Positions 1 through 7,168 are shown, counted from the first letter of the stretch. The stretch: DNA of 7,667 nt from Clostridia bacterium (GCA_017958705.1 JAGDCE010000027.1:1-7667), one strand, 5' to 3'. Program-made: numbers and translations. The notes: generated by a model not told the origin, from the letters alone.

Positions 1-356
1 GTGAATTCTTCTCCGTTGACGGCATCGGGACCGATGACTACGTTTACGGAGTTGTTATCCGACGGTTCGACGGTCACGTGACCGTTGCCGCCGACCGCTT
101 CCCATGTGATATCGAATTCATTGTCGTCAACGTCAACGTATTTTGTGGGAAGCTTGAACGATGTTGTGACGGAATTGTCAATACCGGGTTTGTTGTACTC
201 GTATATTACGCCGGCCGCATTGTCAACGATATCCTGAGTCATCGTTTTCGACGGTTCGTTTGTTGACGCGGTCGTATCTTCGCCATCGCCTTTACATGCG
301 GCAAGAGCGGAGACGAGCATGAACAAGACCAGTATCAGAGCCAGGCCTTTTTTCAT
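1..356 (-). CDS. Putative surface lipoprotein, C-terminus cut off by window edge
   Basis: The first 118 codons are visible and the gene continues beyond position 1. The protein begins MKKGLALILV and has a classic lipoprotein signal peptide: two lysines, a hydrophobic core at about residues 4-17, and lipobox L18-A19-A20-C21. A Thr/Ser/Asp-rich linker follows. From about residue 60 there is a beta-rich stretch (KLPTKYVDVDDNEFDITWEA, then alternating Val/polar residues) resembling the atrophied bacterial Ig-like (aBig) domains common in clostridial lipoproteins. That family call is by eye only. The ATG at 354-356 is preceded by a good GAGGAG ribosome binding site at about 364-369. It is the last visible gene of the minus-strand operon, 24 nt after the nuclease lipoprotein, so it probably acts at the same cell surface, perhaps as an accessory or binding protein. 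Function is unknown because the C-terminal part is not visible. Confidence 0.8.
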   Translation of the reverse strand, partial: MKKGLALILVLFMLVSALAACKGDGEDTTASTNEPSKTMTQDIVDNAAGVIYEYNKPGIDNSVTTSFKLPTKYVDVDDNEFDITWEAVGGNGHVTVEPSDNNSVNVVIGPDAVNGEEF

Positions 357-380
357 AAGATTTCTCCTCGTTTCAATCGT

Positions 381-1748
381 TTATTGAGATATGATCTCGC
401 AGTCGCTCAGGGTAAAGAGCTTAAGCTGCGGATTTCCGTTGTAGAACGTCACGATGCCGTCGCAGTTTATCGTCTTGCCGCGGAAATAATCCTCGGTAAC
501 GTCGGAACCGTCTTCGTTCGTGAGTTTGACCGTGCGCACTGTAACGGTCTTGCCGTCGGCAGAGCGGCACGTGAGCGTCATTGCACCGTCGCTCGCGGTG
601 GTGCTCTGCGTCGTGTAGATGCTCGTCACGGTTATATTTTCAAGCCGTACGAGCACATTTTCGAGCGTCTCGTTGTTGTTCAGTTCGTCCGCGGATATGA
701 CAACGGGGGCGATTTTTACGTCTTTCTCAAGGATCTTCGTATCGTCGTCCGTCGGGTCGATCAGAGAGAACGAGAGCCCGGATACCTGGAAGCCGAAACT
801 GTCGTTATCGTCCGCGGTGCCGGTAAGAAGCAGTTTATAACCGGGTACGAGGAATTTCGGTGCCAGCGACGCGTAACCGCCGTAGACGTATACGCCGTAA
901 TACTGCTGCGTATCCTCGTCGAACGACTGTACGTAGATGCCGCCGCCGCTTTCCTTCGTGACGACTCCTTCGAATCTGACCTTCGTTGCGTTATAAGCGC
1001 TCTTGTTCAGCACGAGCGACTTGATCGAAAGCTCGACAGCCGAGCCGTAGTAGAACAGCGGGTCTTTTTTGCCGGAATACAGATTGAGCTTCTCACTCCT
1101 CGCGCTTGTCAGCGCATTGAGCGCCACAGTGCCGTAACGCGTGGAAGAAGAGCTTTTGCCCATCGCAAGACCGTCCGCCAGTATCTCGATGTTGAGATTG
1201 CGCCAGACGTCGCCGTCCTTCGGCTTGTACCAGACCCACGCGAGATAGCGGTCGCCGGTCGAGTCCATCGTGACTGTGCCTTCTTCGTCGCTTTCAAGCA
1301 CTATCTCGGCGGCGTTCTGAAGCTTGGACTTTGTGAATTTCGACGCGGGCTTGCCCCACGGCTCGACTTTGCCGGTCGATTCCGGCGTGTCGATCGCGAG
1401 GAAACGCACCTTTATTATCTCGGTACGGCTGTTGTTCCAGAAATGGACCGTATCGCCGTCGATAAACTGCTCGACCGTGACGAGACCTCTGCCGGTCCTG
1501 TCAAAGTCGCTGTTGATATCGGACGTGTTGAGCGTCACCATCGTAGCGAAGTCGGGAAGCGAGGAGTCTCTGACGTACTCCCATACGCCCTCATCCTCGG
1601 TATCCGTCGGCTCCGTGCCGTCCCCGGAGACGGTCGCGTCGTTTGAAGGTCCGTCGCGCTTGCACGACGCTAGGACAGCCGCCGCTGAAACGACGGTACA
1701 CAGCGCGAGCAAAAGCGACAGGAGCTTTAAAATATTATTTTTATTCAT
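381..1748 (-). CDS. Surface lipoprotein nuclease: SNase-like domain plus two OB-fold-like regions
   Basis: A 455-residue protein from the ATG at 1748. The signal peptide has lipobox L26-A27-S28-C29, so it should be anchored outside the membrane. After an acidic Ser/Thr linker, residues about 85-205 match the thermonuclease (SNase, PF00565) family: IDGDT at 96-100, R115 with D120, T121 and E123 in VRFLAIDTPES, and R167 in GDRYLAWV. These correspond to SNase D21, R35, D40, T41, E43 and R87, so the catalytic set looks intact. Expected activity is calcium-dependent cleavage of DNA or RNA to 3'-phosphorylated products. Residues about 245-330 and 365-455 look like two OB folds, an arrangement reminiscent of Bacillus YhcR (from memory). 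A TTG nine bases upstream is in frame. I chose the ATG because it gives a tidy signal peptide. Neither start has a clear ribosome binding site. It lies 11 nt after the binding-protein gene, so translation is probably coupled. Confidence 0.9.
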   Translation of the reverse strand: MNKNNILKLLSLLLALCTVVSAAAVLASCKRDGPSNDATVSGDGTEPTDTEDEGVWEYVRDSSLPDFATMVTLNTSDINSDFDRTGRGLVTVEQFIDGDTVHFWNNSRTEIIKVRFLAIDTPESTGKVEPWGKPASKFTKSKLQNAAEIVLESDEEGTVTMDSTGDRYLAWVWYKPKDGDVWRNLNIEILADGLAMGKSSSSTRYGTVALNALTSARSEKLNLYSGKKDPLFYYGSAVELSIKSLVLNKSAYNATKVRFEGVVTKESGGGIYVQSFDEDTQQYYGVYVYGGYASLAPKFLVPGYKLLLTGTADDNDSFGFQVSGLSFSLIDPTDDDTKILEKDVKIAPVVISADELNNNETLENVLVRLENITVTSIYTTQSTTASDGAMTLTCRSADGKTVTVRTVKLTNEDGSDVTEDYFRGKTINCDGIVTFYNGNPQLKLFTLSDCEIISQ

Positions 1749-1759
1749 CTTTGGCAAAA

Positions 1760-3205
1760 TTACTGGTTGAGCGTTATGCAGCGGTTATAAGCGTCGGTGA
1801 ACAGCTGCTTGAGTTCCGCTTCGGAAGTGTTTTCGGCGGCGGATATGTAGCTGACGAGCAGCTTGCCTACTTCGTCACGGGCATCGGACGATCCGACGAA
1901 CGCGGGAGAAGTGAAGTAAGCGCTTTCCTGCTCCATACAGATCTTTGCGGACAGAGCCGCGATACCGTCTTTGTAGTTGTTGGCGCCGGCGAAGAAATCC
2001 TTGTAGGCGTCAAGCTCATAAGCTGATCTGAGAACGGGAACGTAACCGGACGTCATTGAGAATTCAGCCTGGAATTCGGGAGACGTGAGAAGGAATTTGA
2101 TGAATATCCACGCCGCGTCGTTGACTTTGGAATCCTTCTGCTTGAGCATGCAGATCGACGGACCCTGGGATATGACTTTCTTGTTGGAAGCGTCCGCCTG
2201 CGGGATCGTAGCTATACCGACCTCGAACGGATAAGAGCCGTTGTCGAGCTTGGCGGGGCACTGATACGTCGCACCTGCGGAAGAACCTATTGAAATATAT
2301 GAGTGGATAACGACGCCTTTATCGTTGGCTGAAGTGTTGGTGAACAGACCGGAGGTATAACCGCCGTAGATCGCCTGCGTAGTCATAAGTCCGTTCATGC
2401 ACCAGCTGCGGAACTTGTTGCAGAAATCCATGTTCTGTTCGTTGTTGAACAGGAAGCGGTCAGCGACGTTGTCCACCGCCTGCGTGTACGGAGTCTTCAG
2501 CTGTTCGGTCATCGTGATGAACCAGTTGGCCTCTGAGTCGTAGCCGAGCGGTATGCTTGTGGGCTCGATCTCTTTTATCTTACCGATTACGTACTCCATA
2601 GAGGTGTCGTCGGAAGAGCCGGTTGAGAACCAGTGATCGGGGACTTTCAGACCGTTGGTATCAAAGAAAGTCTTGTTGTAGTACATGACCTCGGTCGACT
2701 TTGAGAAGGGAAGCGTATACATCTTGGATTCGTCGCCGAACTGTTTGCCTTCGGCGTAGTAGCCGGCGATGAAGTCGGCGATCTGCGCTTCGGTGAGACC
2801 GACGTTCTCGTCGTTGATGTACTCGCTCATATCAACGACCTTTTTACTGCGCAGATAAGTCGCGACGTGGTCGGGGTAGCAGTACGCTATAGCCGGCTGT
2901 TTGCCCGCCTGCAGTTCGGTTATGACCTGGTCGCGGACGTCGTCGTAGCCGCCTATCGACTGTTCGTCTATCGTTATGTTCGGATAGATCTTGTTGAATT
3001 TCTCAATGTACTTTACGAGCACGTCGCGCAGGTTCTTGCCCATCGTATGGTAGAACGTGACGGTGACGTCGCCCTCGGGTACGGAGTGAGAAGTGTTGCT
3101 CCCCTGATTGCCGCTGTCAGTCGGATCCTTTTCGCCGCCGCAGGCGGTGAGGAATCCGGAGAGGCAGATGAAGACGAGAAGCATCAGTGCGATTAATTTT
3201 TTCAT
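1760..3205 (-). CDS. UgpB-like ABC transporter solute-binding lipoprotein
   Basis: A 481-residue extracellular solute-binding protein of the CUT1 carbohydrate family. The signal peptide ends in lipobox L19-T20-A21-C22, so it is tethered outside the cell. Landmarks resembling E. coli UgpB are VTFYHTMG (49-56), GGYDD (85-89), LPFSKSTEVMYYN (165-177), GYVPVLRSAYE (387-397) and the C-terminal R443. UgpB binds glycerol-3-phosphate and glycerophosphodiesters. By eye the ligand-contacting Tyr, Ser, Gly, Tyr and Arg are matched by Y87, S170, G348, Y388 and R443. UgpB's VYEVG glutamate falls at P111-D112 here, and its first Trp of GWQGW is not matched. The substrate may therefore be a different phosphorylated compound; this alignment is from memory. 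A strong AAAGGAGAT ribosome binding site precedes the ATG. Both permeases and the ATPase lie upstream in the same operon, and the nuclease follows. Confidence 0.92.
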   Translation of the reverse strand: MKKLIALMLLVFICLSGFLTACGGEKDPTDSGNQGSNTSHSVPEGDVTVTFYHTMGKNLRDVLVKYIEKFNKIYPNITIDEQSIGGYDDVRDQVITELQAGKQPAIAYCYPDHVATYLRSKKVVDMSEYINDENVGLTEAQIADFIAGYYAEGKQFGDESKMYTLPFSKSTEVMYYNKTFFDTNGLKVPDHWFSTGSSDDTSMEYVIGKIKEIEPTSIPLGYDSEANWFITMTEQLKTPYTQAVDNVADRFLFNNEQNMDFCNKFRSWCMNGLMTTQAIYGGYTSGLFTNTSANDKGVVIHSYISIGSSAGATYQCPAKLDNGSYPFEVGIATIPQADASNKKVISQGPSICMLKQKDSKVNDAAWIFIKFLLTSPEFQAEFSMTSGYVPVLRSAYELDAYKDFFAGANNYKDGIAALSAKICMEQESAYFTSPAFVGSSDARDEVGKLLVSYISAAENTSEAELKQLFTDAYNRCITLNQ

Positions 3206-3272
3206 ACGGTGATCTCCTTTTGTGATAAACTTGCTCTGTATATATGACCCCGGATCTGGGGCGGTATATCGG
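3206..3272 (-). other. 67-nt gap before the binding-protein gene with weak hairpin and strong RBS
   Basis: This is the largest gap inside the operon; the others are 8-24 nt. On the transcribed strand it contains CCCC-AGATCC-GGGG (plus-strand positions about 3247-3260), a short GC-rich inverted repeat that could form a 4-5 bp hairpin. There is no U-tract after it, so it is not a convincing intrinsic terminator. A CATATATAC stretch follows but has no good -35 box. The gap ends with AAAGGAGAT (3212-3220), the strongest ribosome binding site of the operon. An RNA-processing or stabilising role that raises binding-protein output is possible but not shown. Confidence 0.4.
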
Positions 3273-4199
3273 TTAACCCTTGATGCCGCTGCGTGATACG
3301 CCGCGCATGATGTACTTGCGCAGGAACACGAAGACGAGGAACAGCGGGAACGAAACTATAGAGACGGCCGCCATCTGAGCCGGGTAGTTCGTCTCGCCGA
3401 ATTCATCGGTGAAGCTCGCTCCTCGCAGACCGTTTGTGATCAGCTGGTGAGCTTCGTCGTTGGCGACGAGCCTCGGCCAGATGTACGCGTTCCATGCGCC
3501 CATCATCTTAAGTATCGTGATCGTGATTATTGTTGAAACGGACAGGGGAAGCATTACCTTCCACAGGTATTTGAAATCGCTCGTACCGTCGACCTTCGCC
3601 GCAAGATACAGCTCGTTCGGTATCTGCATGAACGTCTGACGCAGCAGATAGATATAGAACACGCTGACGAGCATTGGAAAGATCAGGACGGCGAACGTAT
3701 TTGTGATATCCAGCGCCTCAACGGGTTCGGAAAGGAACGGCAGACGACCGGAAACGGTGAGGTAGTTTGTGATCGTGTAAAGTTCGCCCGGGACCATCAT
3801 CGTTGCCATCAGAAGACCGAACATCAGGTTTCTGCCCTTGAAGTGCAGCCTTGAGAACGCGAACGCGCTGAGCACCGTCACGATAAGCGAAAGCACTGTC
3901 GATACAACGCCGACGAACATCGTGTGAGCGAACAGATTCATCAGATTCGCTTTGCTGAACGCCGTGGCGAAGTTTTCAAGAACGAAGTTCTGAGGCCACA
4001 GTGTCGGCACGTTGGCGCGGTATTCGTCCATCGTCTTGAACGACGAAATGATCATCCAGTAGAACGGGAAAATGACGATGATCGCCATGATCGTCAGAAA
4101 CAGGTACGTTATCGTGTAACGTATAATCTTTGAAGTGCGCTGAGTACGGGTGACCGCTTCAACGTTGACTTCTTTCATTGCTTTGTTAAATTCAGCCAT
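3273..4199 (-). CDS. CUT1 ABC transporter permease, UgpE/MalG type
   Basis: A 308-residue inner-membrane permease of the MalFG/UgpAE family. About six membrane segments are visible: residues near 29-52, 92-116, 125-146, 166-186, 218-236 and 278-296. The cytoplasmic EAA loop that docks on the ATPase is at about 196-218, with A200, A201, D204 and G205 and ending MLP. The C-terminus MRGVSRSGIKG is typical of MalG/UgpE-type subunits (V-GA-KG endings). The ATG at 4199 was chosen over an in-frame TTG at 4211 because GAGGTG at 4204-4209 is correctly placed for it. The gene starts 8 nt after the stop of the partner permease. It should pair with that protein as a heterodimeric pore, driven by the ATPase and fed by the UgpB-like lipoprotein. 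Confidence 0.93.
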   Translation of the reverse strand: MAEFNKAMKEVNVEAVTRTQRTSKIIRYTITYLFLTIMAIIVIFPFYWMIISSFKTMDEYRANVPTLWPQNFVLENFATAFSKANLMNLFAHTMFVGVVSTVLSLIVTVLSAFAFSRLHFKGRNLMFGLLMATMMVPGELYTITNYLTVSGRLPFLSEPVEALDITNTFAVLIFPMLVSVFYIYLLRQTFMQIPNELYLAAKVDGTSDFKYLWKVMLPLSVSTIITITILKMMGAWNAYIWPRLVANDEAHQLITNGLRGASFTDEFGETNYPAQMAAVSIVSFPLFLVFVFLRKYIMRGVSRSGIKG

Positions 4200-4203
4200 A
4201 CCG

Positions 4204-4210
4204 CACCTCA
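4204..4210 (-). promoter_or_regulatory. Ribosome binding site overlapping upstream stop codon (UgpE-type gene)
   Basis: The minus strand reads TGAGGTG, then CGGT, then ATG. The TGA is the stop codon of the UgpA-type gene and its GA is also the start of the GAGGTG Shine-Dalgarno site. This supports the ATG at 4199 and suggests coupling: a terminating ribosome sits exactly on the next start signal. Confidence 0.75.
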
Positions 4211-5185
4211 ATAATGTACTTTCTTCTTACTGATATAGCCGTTTATCGCGGTGACAATCAGTATGATGCCGAACAGTATGAGCGAAGCGGCCGACGCGTT
4301 GCCGGAGTTGCTCTTCGGGAGCATGTTGTAAACGTAACCGACGAGTGTGTTCATCTGGCCGTTTCCGCCCGGACCCATTCCTTCACCGAATATACCTACG
4401 ATGCTGGAGTATTCCTTGAAACCGCCTATGAATGATGTGATTATAACGTAGGCGAGCATCGGGGAAACGAGCGGTATGGTGATACGGAAGAATGTGCGTA
4501 TCTTCGACGTGCCGTCGATCTTTGCGGCCTCATAATACTGCTTGTTGACGTTCTGAAGTCCGCCGAGGAGCACGAGGATCTTGAACGGTATCGCGTTCCA
4601 GATAATATACGTGCAGACGACGAACATGTTGGCGCCCCATGACGAACCGACGTTGACGAAGTTTATCGGTTCGACGCCGAACACCCCGATTATGTTGTTT
4701 ATTATACCCTGCGTCTGGATCAGGTCGCCGAGACCGACGCGTGTAAACATGGCGTTGAATACCATGCCTATCGCTATCGAGTTGGTAACGTAAGGCAGGA
4801 AGAAAACGGTCTGATATACTTTCTGCAGCGGCTTGATCGAATTAAGCGCAACCGCTATGAGAAGCGCAAGCGTAGTCGAGATCGGCACGGTTATTACGCA
4901 GAGAAGAAGCGTGTTTTTAAGACACAGCTTGAAGTCCACGTAATTGATGACCGTTTTGAAATTCTCGATGCCTATCGTGAATTTCTCACCGCCTACGATC
5001 GCAAGACCGTTATAACCGTTCAGAAACGCCATTCTGAACGTGTTAAGAAGCGGGTAGAATGAGAAGATTATGAGCAGTATCAGTGCGGGAGACAGGTAAA
5101 GCCAGCCTTTATACTGATTCTTTACGTCTATGTTGTCGCTGACCTTGCTCAGTTTCTTCTTTCTGACAGTTTTTTCATTACTCAT
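4208..5185 (-). CDS. CUT1 ABC transporter permease, UgpA/MalF type
   Basis: A 325-residue inner-membrane permease. A basic cytoplasmic N-terminus (about residues 1-25) is followed by GWLYLSPALI, a common opening of UgpA-type first helices. Six membrane segments are visible near 27-50, 91-115, 124-147, 185-208, 240-262 and 298-317. The EAA loop at about 217-238 is well conserved: E219-A220-A221, D224-G225, ending ITIP. The ATG at 5185 is preferred to an in-frame GTG at 5194 because TGAGGTGG lies 5 nt before it; the GTG itself falls inside that site. It follows the ATPase stop by 10 nt and overlaps the start region of the next permease. It forms the transmembrane channel together with the UgpE-type subunit. 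Confidence 0.93.
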   Translation of the reverse strand: MSNEKTVRKKKLSKVSDNIDVKNQYKGWLYLSPALILLIIFSFYPLLNTFRMAFLNGYNGLAIVGGEKFTIGIENFKTVINYVDFKLCLKNTLLLCVITVPISTTLALLIAVALNSIKPLQKVYQTVFFLPYVTNSIAIGMVFNAMFTRVGLGDLIQTQGIINNIIGVFGVEPINFVNVGSSWGANMFVVCTYIIWNAIPFKILVLLGGLQNVNKQYYEAAKIDGTSKIRTFFRITIPLVSPMLAYVIITSFIGGFKEYSSIVGIFGEGMGPGGNGQMNTLVGYVYNMLPKSNSGNASAASLILFGIILIVTAINGYISKKKVHY

Positions 5186-5190
5186 AAATA

Positions 5191-5198
5191 CCACCTCA
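5191..5198 (-). promoter_or_regulatory. Ribosome binding site overlapping upstream stop codon (UgpA-type gene)
   Basis: The minus strand reads TGAGGTGG, TATTT, ATG. The TGA ends the ATPase gene and forms part of the Shine-Dalgarno site for the permease starting at 5185. The same design recurs at 4204-4210. Confidence 0.75.
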
Positions 5199-6290
5199 GA
5201 ACCTTATTCTGTCGCCGGTAGTGTTATCGAATATGAAGACCTTGTTTCTCTTGAGATCGAATCTGACCTCGTTTTCGGCGCCGGCATTGATCTTGATATC
5301 GGCGTCGATGATCGAACGGACACTCGGTTTGCGGCACGCGCCGTTTTCGAACACGACGGAGCAGTCGCGGCCCATGACCTCGACGTTTATCAGCTTGCCG
5401 CAGAGTTTGCCGTCCTCGGCGGGGATGAATCCTTCGGGGCGGATGCCGACCGCGACTACGGCGTCGGGCACGTTGACGTCCATTACGGCGTTTTCACCGA
5501 TGTAGAGTTTGCCGTCCTTTACTTCGCCGTCGAATGTGTTGATCGGAGGCGTTCCGAGGAACTGCGCTACGAACAGGTTGCCGGGATCGTCGTAAACGCT
5601 TTGCGGCTCGCCGATCTGCTGGACGATACCCTCTTTCATAACGACGATCATATCGGAGATGCTCATCGCCTCTTCCTGGTCGTGCGTTACGAAAACGGTG
5701 GTGACGCCGGTCTCACGCTGGATCCTGCGGATCTCTTCACGAGTCTGCAGACGGAGACGCGCGTCAAGGTTGGACAGAGGCTCGTCGAGCAACAGCACTC
5801 TCGGCGTTTTTACAAGGGCGCGTGCTATCGCGACACGCTGCTGCTGGCCGCCGGAGAGCTCGTTCGGCTTTCTGTCCATCAGCTCGCCGATCTGTACGAG
5901 ATCGGCCGCATGCTGCGCTCTGTCGAGCATCTGATCTTTTGTGAGCTTTTCCTCGCCCTTCAGATTCTGAAGAGGGAAGAGGATGTTCTGCTTTACCGTG
6001 AGATGCGGATAAAGCGCATAGTTCTGGAAGACGAGTCCGACACCGCGGTGCTCCGGCTCAAGCGTTGTGACGTCCTTGTCTCCGAAGAAGATCTGCCCGC
6101 TGGTGGGCTTCTGCAGACCGCTTATCATATAAAGCGTCGTGCTTTTGCCGCAACCGGATGGTCCGAGCAGACCGATGAGTTTTCCGTCCGGAATCTCGAT
6201 ATCGAGATTGCTGACGGCCACTACTTCCTCATGGCTTTTCTTGTTCCTGCTGGGGAAGATCTTAGTGAGATTTTTTAAAATAATTCTCAT
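5196..6290 (-). CDS. ugpC: ABC transporter ATPase, UgpC/MsmK (CUT1) type
   Basis: A 364-residue cytoplasmic ATP-binding subunit, full length for the MalK/UgpC/MsmX family. All nucleotide-binding motifs are intact: Walker A GPSGCGKST at 43-51, Q-loop Q89, signature LSGGQQQR at 145-152, Walker B VLLLDE at 165-170, D-loop NLDAR at 174-178 and switch H203. A C-terminal regulatory/TOBE region from about residue 240 includes GIRPEGF (282-288), characteristic of this family. It powers import through the two downstream permeases. The ATG at 6290 has an AGGAGA site four nt upstream. The gene follows the RDD-protein stop by 18 nt. In many Firmicutes one such ATPase is shared among several sugar transporters and encoded alone; here it is in the operon, which suggests a dedicated subunit, though sharing cannot be excluded. 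The symbol marks the family, not a proven substrate. Confidence 0.95.
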   Translation of the reverse strand: MRIILKNLTKIFPSRNKKSHEEVVAVSNLDIEIPDGKLIGLLGPSGCGKSTTLYMISGLQKPTSGQIFFGDKDVTTLEPEHRGVGLVFQNYALYPHLTVKQNILFPLQNLKGEEKLTKDQMLDRAQHAADLVQIGELMDRKPNELSGGQQQRVAIARALVKTPRVLLLDEPLSNLDARLRLQTREEIRRIQRETGVTTVFVTHDQEEAMSISDMIVVMKEGIVQQIGEPQSVYDDPGNLFVAQFLGTPPINTFDGEVKDGKLYIGENAVMDVNVPDAVVAVGIRPEGFIPAEDGKLCGKLINVEVMGRDCSVVFENGACRKPSVRSIIDADIKINAGAENEVRFDLKRNKVFIFDNTTGDRIRF

Positions 6291-6308
6291 ACCGTCTCCT
6301 GTCCGTTC

Positions 6309-7118
6309 TTATTTATTTTCAGGTAAATCTTGCTTTACCGTCTGGTCGTTGTACGGATCATGTTCAGCGGCTGACGCCGCGGCTTTCTTTTCGTATTCGT
6401 CCCGTTCTTGCTCGGTGTTGAAGATACGCTGGCTCGCCCAGTCGATTACGACCGTGTCGGCGAGAACGTCGTGAAGCATTGTACTGCCGCCGCTTCTGAC
6501 AAGCGAGACGATCTCGGCAACGATGAATATGCCGATAAGGATCAGACCGAAAATCCCTGTGACGCCGGATATGGAAGTGACGATCACGGCAGCCGGCAGC
6601 GCGGCTTCAAGAATGCCTTTGCCGACTACTCCGCGAACGAAAAGAACCGGTCTGCTCAGTTTAGTGCAGCCGGTGCGCATGACACCGAGCCCGAAAAGAA
6701 GTTTGCCTAAAGTTCTGCCGTCCCCGGTGAAAGCCGGGATCAGGAACTCAAGCAAAAGCGCAGAGACGACTATGCCCCCCGCGAATATTGAAAACGAGAT
6801 TCCGTATGATGCTTTTATGGCGGCGTTCGCCTCGTCGTCGGCGTTTGCCGCGGCGACGGCGGCTTCATAATTCTTTCTTTCCTGCTCGGGTAATCTGTCG
6901 TATTCCTCGCGCGTCATTTTTGCCGTATCGCTGAATGACACGCCGTATTCTTCCTCGTAACGACGGATTATCTCATTGTATTTATCGTTGTATTTATCGA
7001 CGCCGAGTACGGTCGACATAAGAAGGTATATGCCCGCCGTCAGGATCGCGGCGACTATTATATCGGCAAGGAACGCGAAAATTCGCTTGCTGAAAGACGA
7101 TTTCTGGATGTCCGTCAT
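6309..7118 (-). CDS. RDD-family membrane protein with large charged loop
   Basis: A 269-residue membrane protein. The N-terminus SKRIFAFLADIIVAAIL (from residue 10) has the RDD-family Arg (R12) and Asp (D19) at the start of helix 1. TGDGRTLGKLLFGLGVMR (131-148) matches the family's G-x-T-x-G-K-x-x-x-G-L segment, and STMLHDVLADTVVI (212-225) matches the closing LHDLLAGT-V motif. Membrane segments are near 13-36, 108-130 and 168-205. An unusual 65-residue charged region (about 41-105, rich in Glu, Tyr, Lys, Asp) separates helices 1 and 2, and the C-terminal tail is hydrophilic. RDD function is mostly unknown; some members are reported as ion antiporters. The ATG at 7118 is chosen over an in-frame GTG at 7136 because GAGGTG at 7126-7131 is placed for it. 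It is the first gene of the transporter operon, directly after the promoter, so it may modify or stabilise the importer or the lipoproteins. Confidence 0.85.
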   Translation of the reverse strand: MTDIQKSSFSKRIFAFLADIIVAAILTAGIYLLMSTVLGVDKYNDKYNEIIRRYEEEYGVSFSDTAKMTREEYDRLPEQERKNYEAAVAAANADDEANAAIKASYGISFSIFAGGIVVSALLLEFLIPAFTGDGRTLGKLLFGLGVMRTGCTKLSRPVLFVRGVVGKGILEAALPAAVIVTSISGVTGIFGLILIGIFIVAEIVSLVRSGGSTMLHDVLADTVVIDWASQRIFNTEQERDEYEKKAAASAAEHDPYNDQTVKQDLPENK

Positions 7119-7168
7119 CGACTTGCACCTCGGCACCGAAAATTAGGCCTGTTATTACTTATATTTAA

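Noticed and set aside
384..1646. Long plus-strand open frame opposite the nuclease gene
   Set aside because: It is antisense to a gene with clear SNase motifs, its translation is Arg/Val-rich with no recognisable domain, and it has no ribosome binding site. It arises from codon bias on the real strand.
1324..2026. Plus-strand frames spanning the nuclease/receptor junction
   Set aside because: They overlap two well-supported minus-strand genes and show no domain or translation signal.
3242..3262. GC-rich inverted repeat considered as an intrinsic terminator between permease and receptor genes
   Set aside because: The stem is only 4-5 bp and no U-tract follows on the minus strand. Stopping there would separate the receptor from its transporter.
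5130..6278. Long plus-strand open frame opposite the ABC ATPase gene
   Set aside because: The minus strand encodes a complete ATPase with every motif. The antisense frame has no recognisable fold and no start signal.
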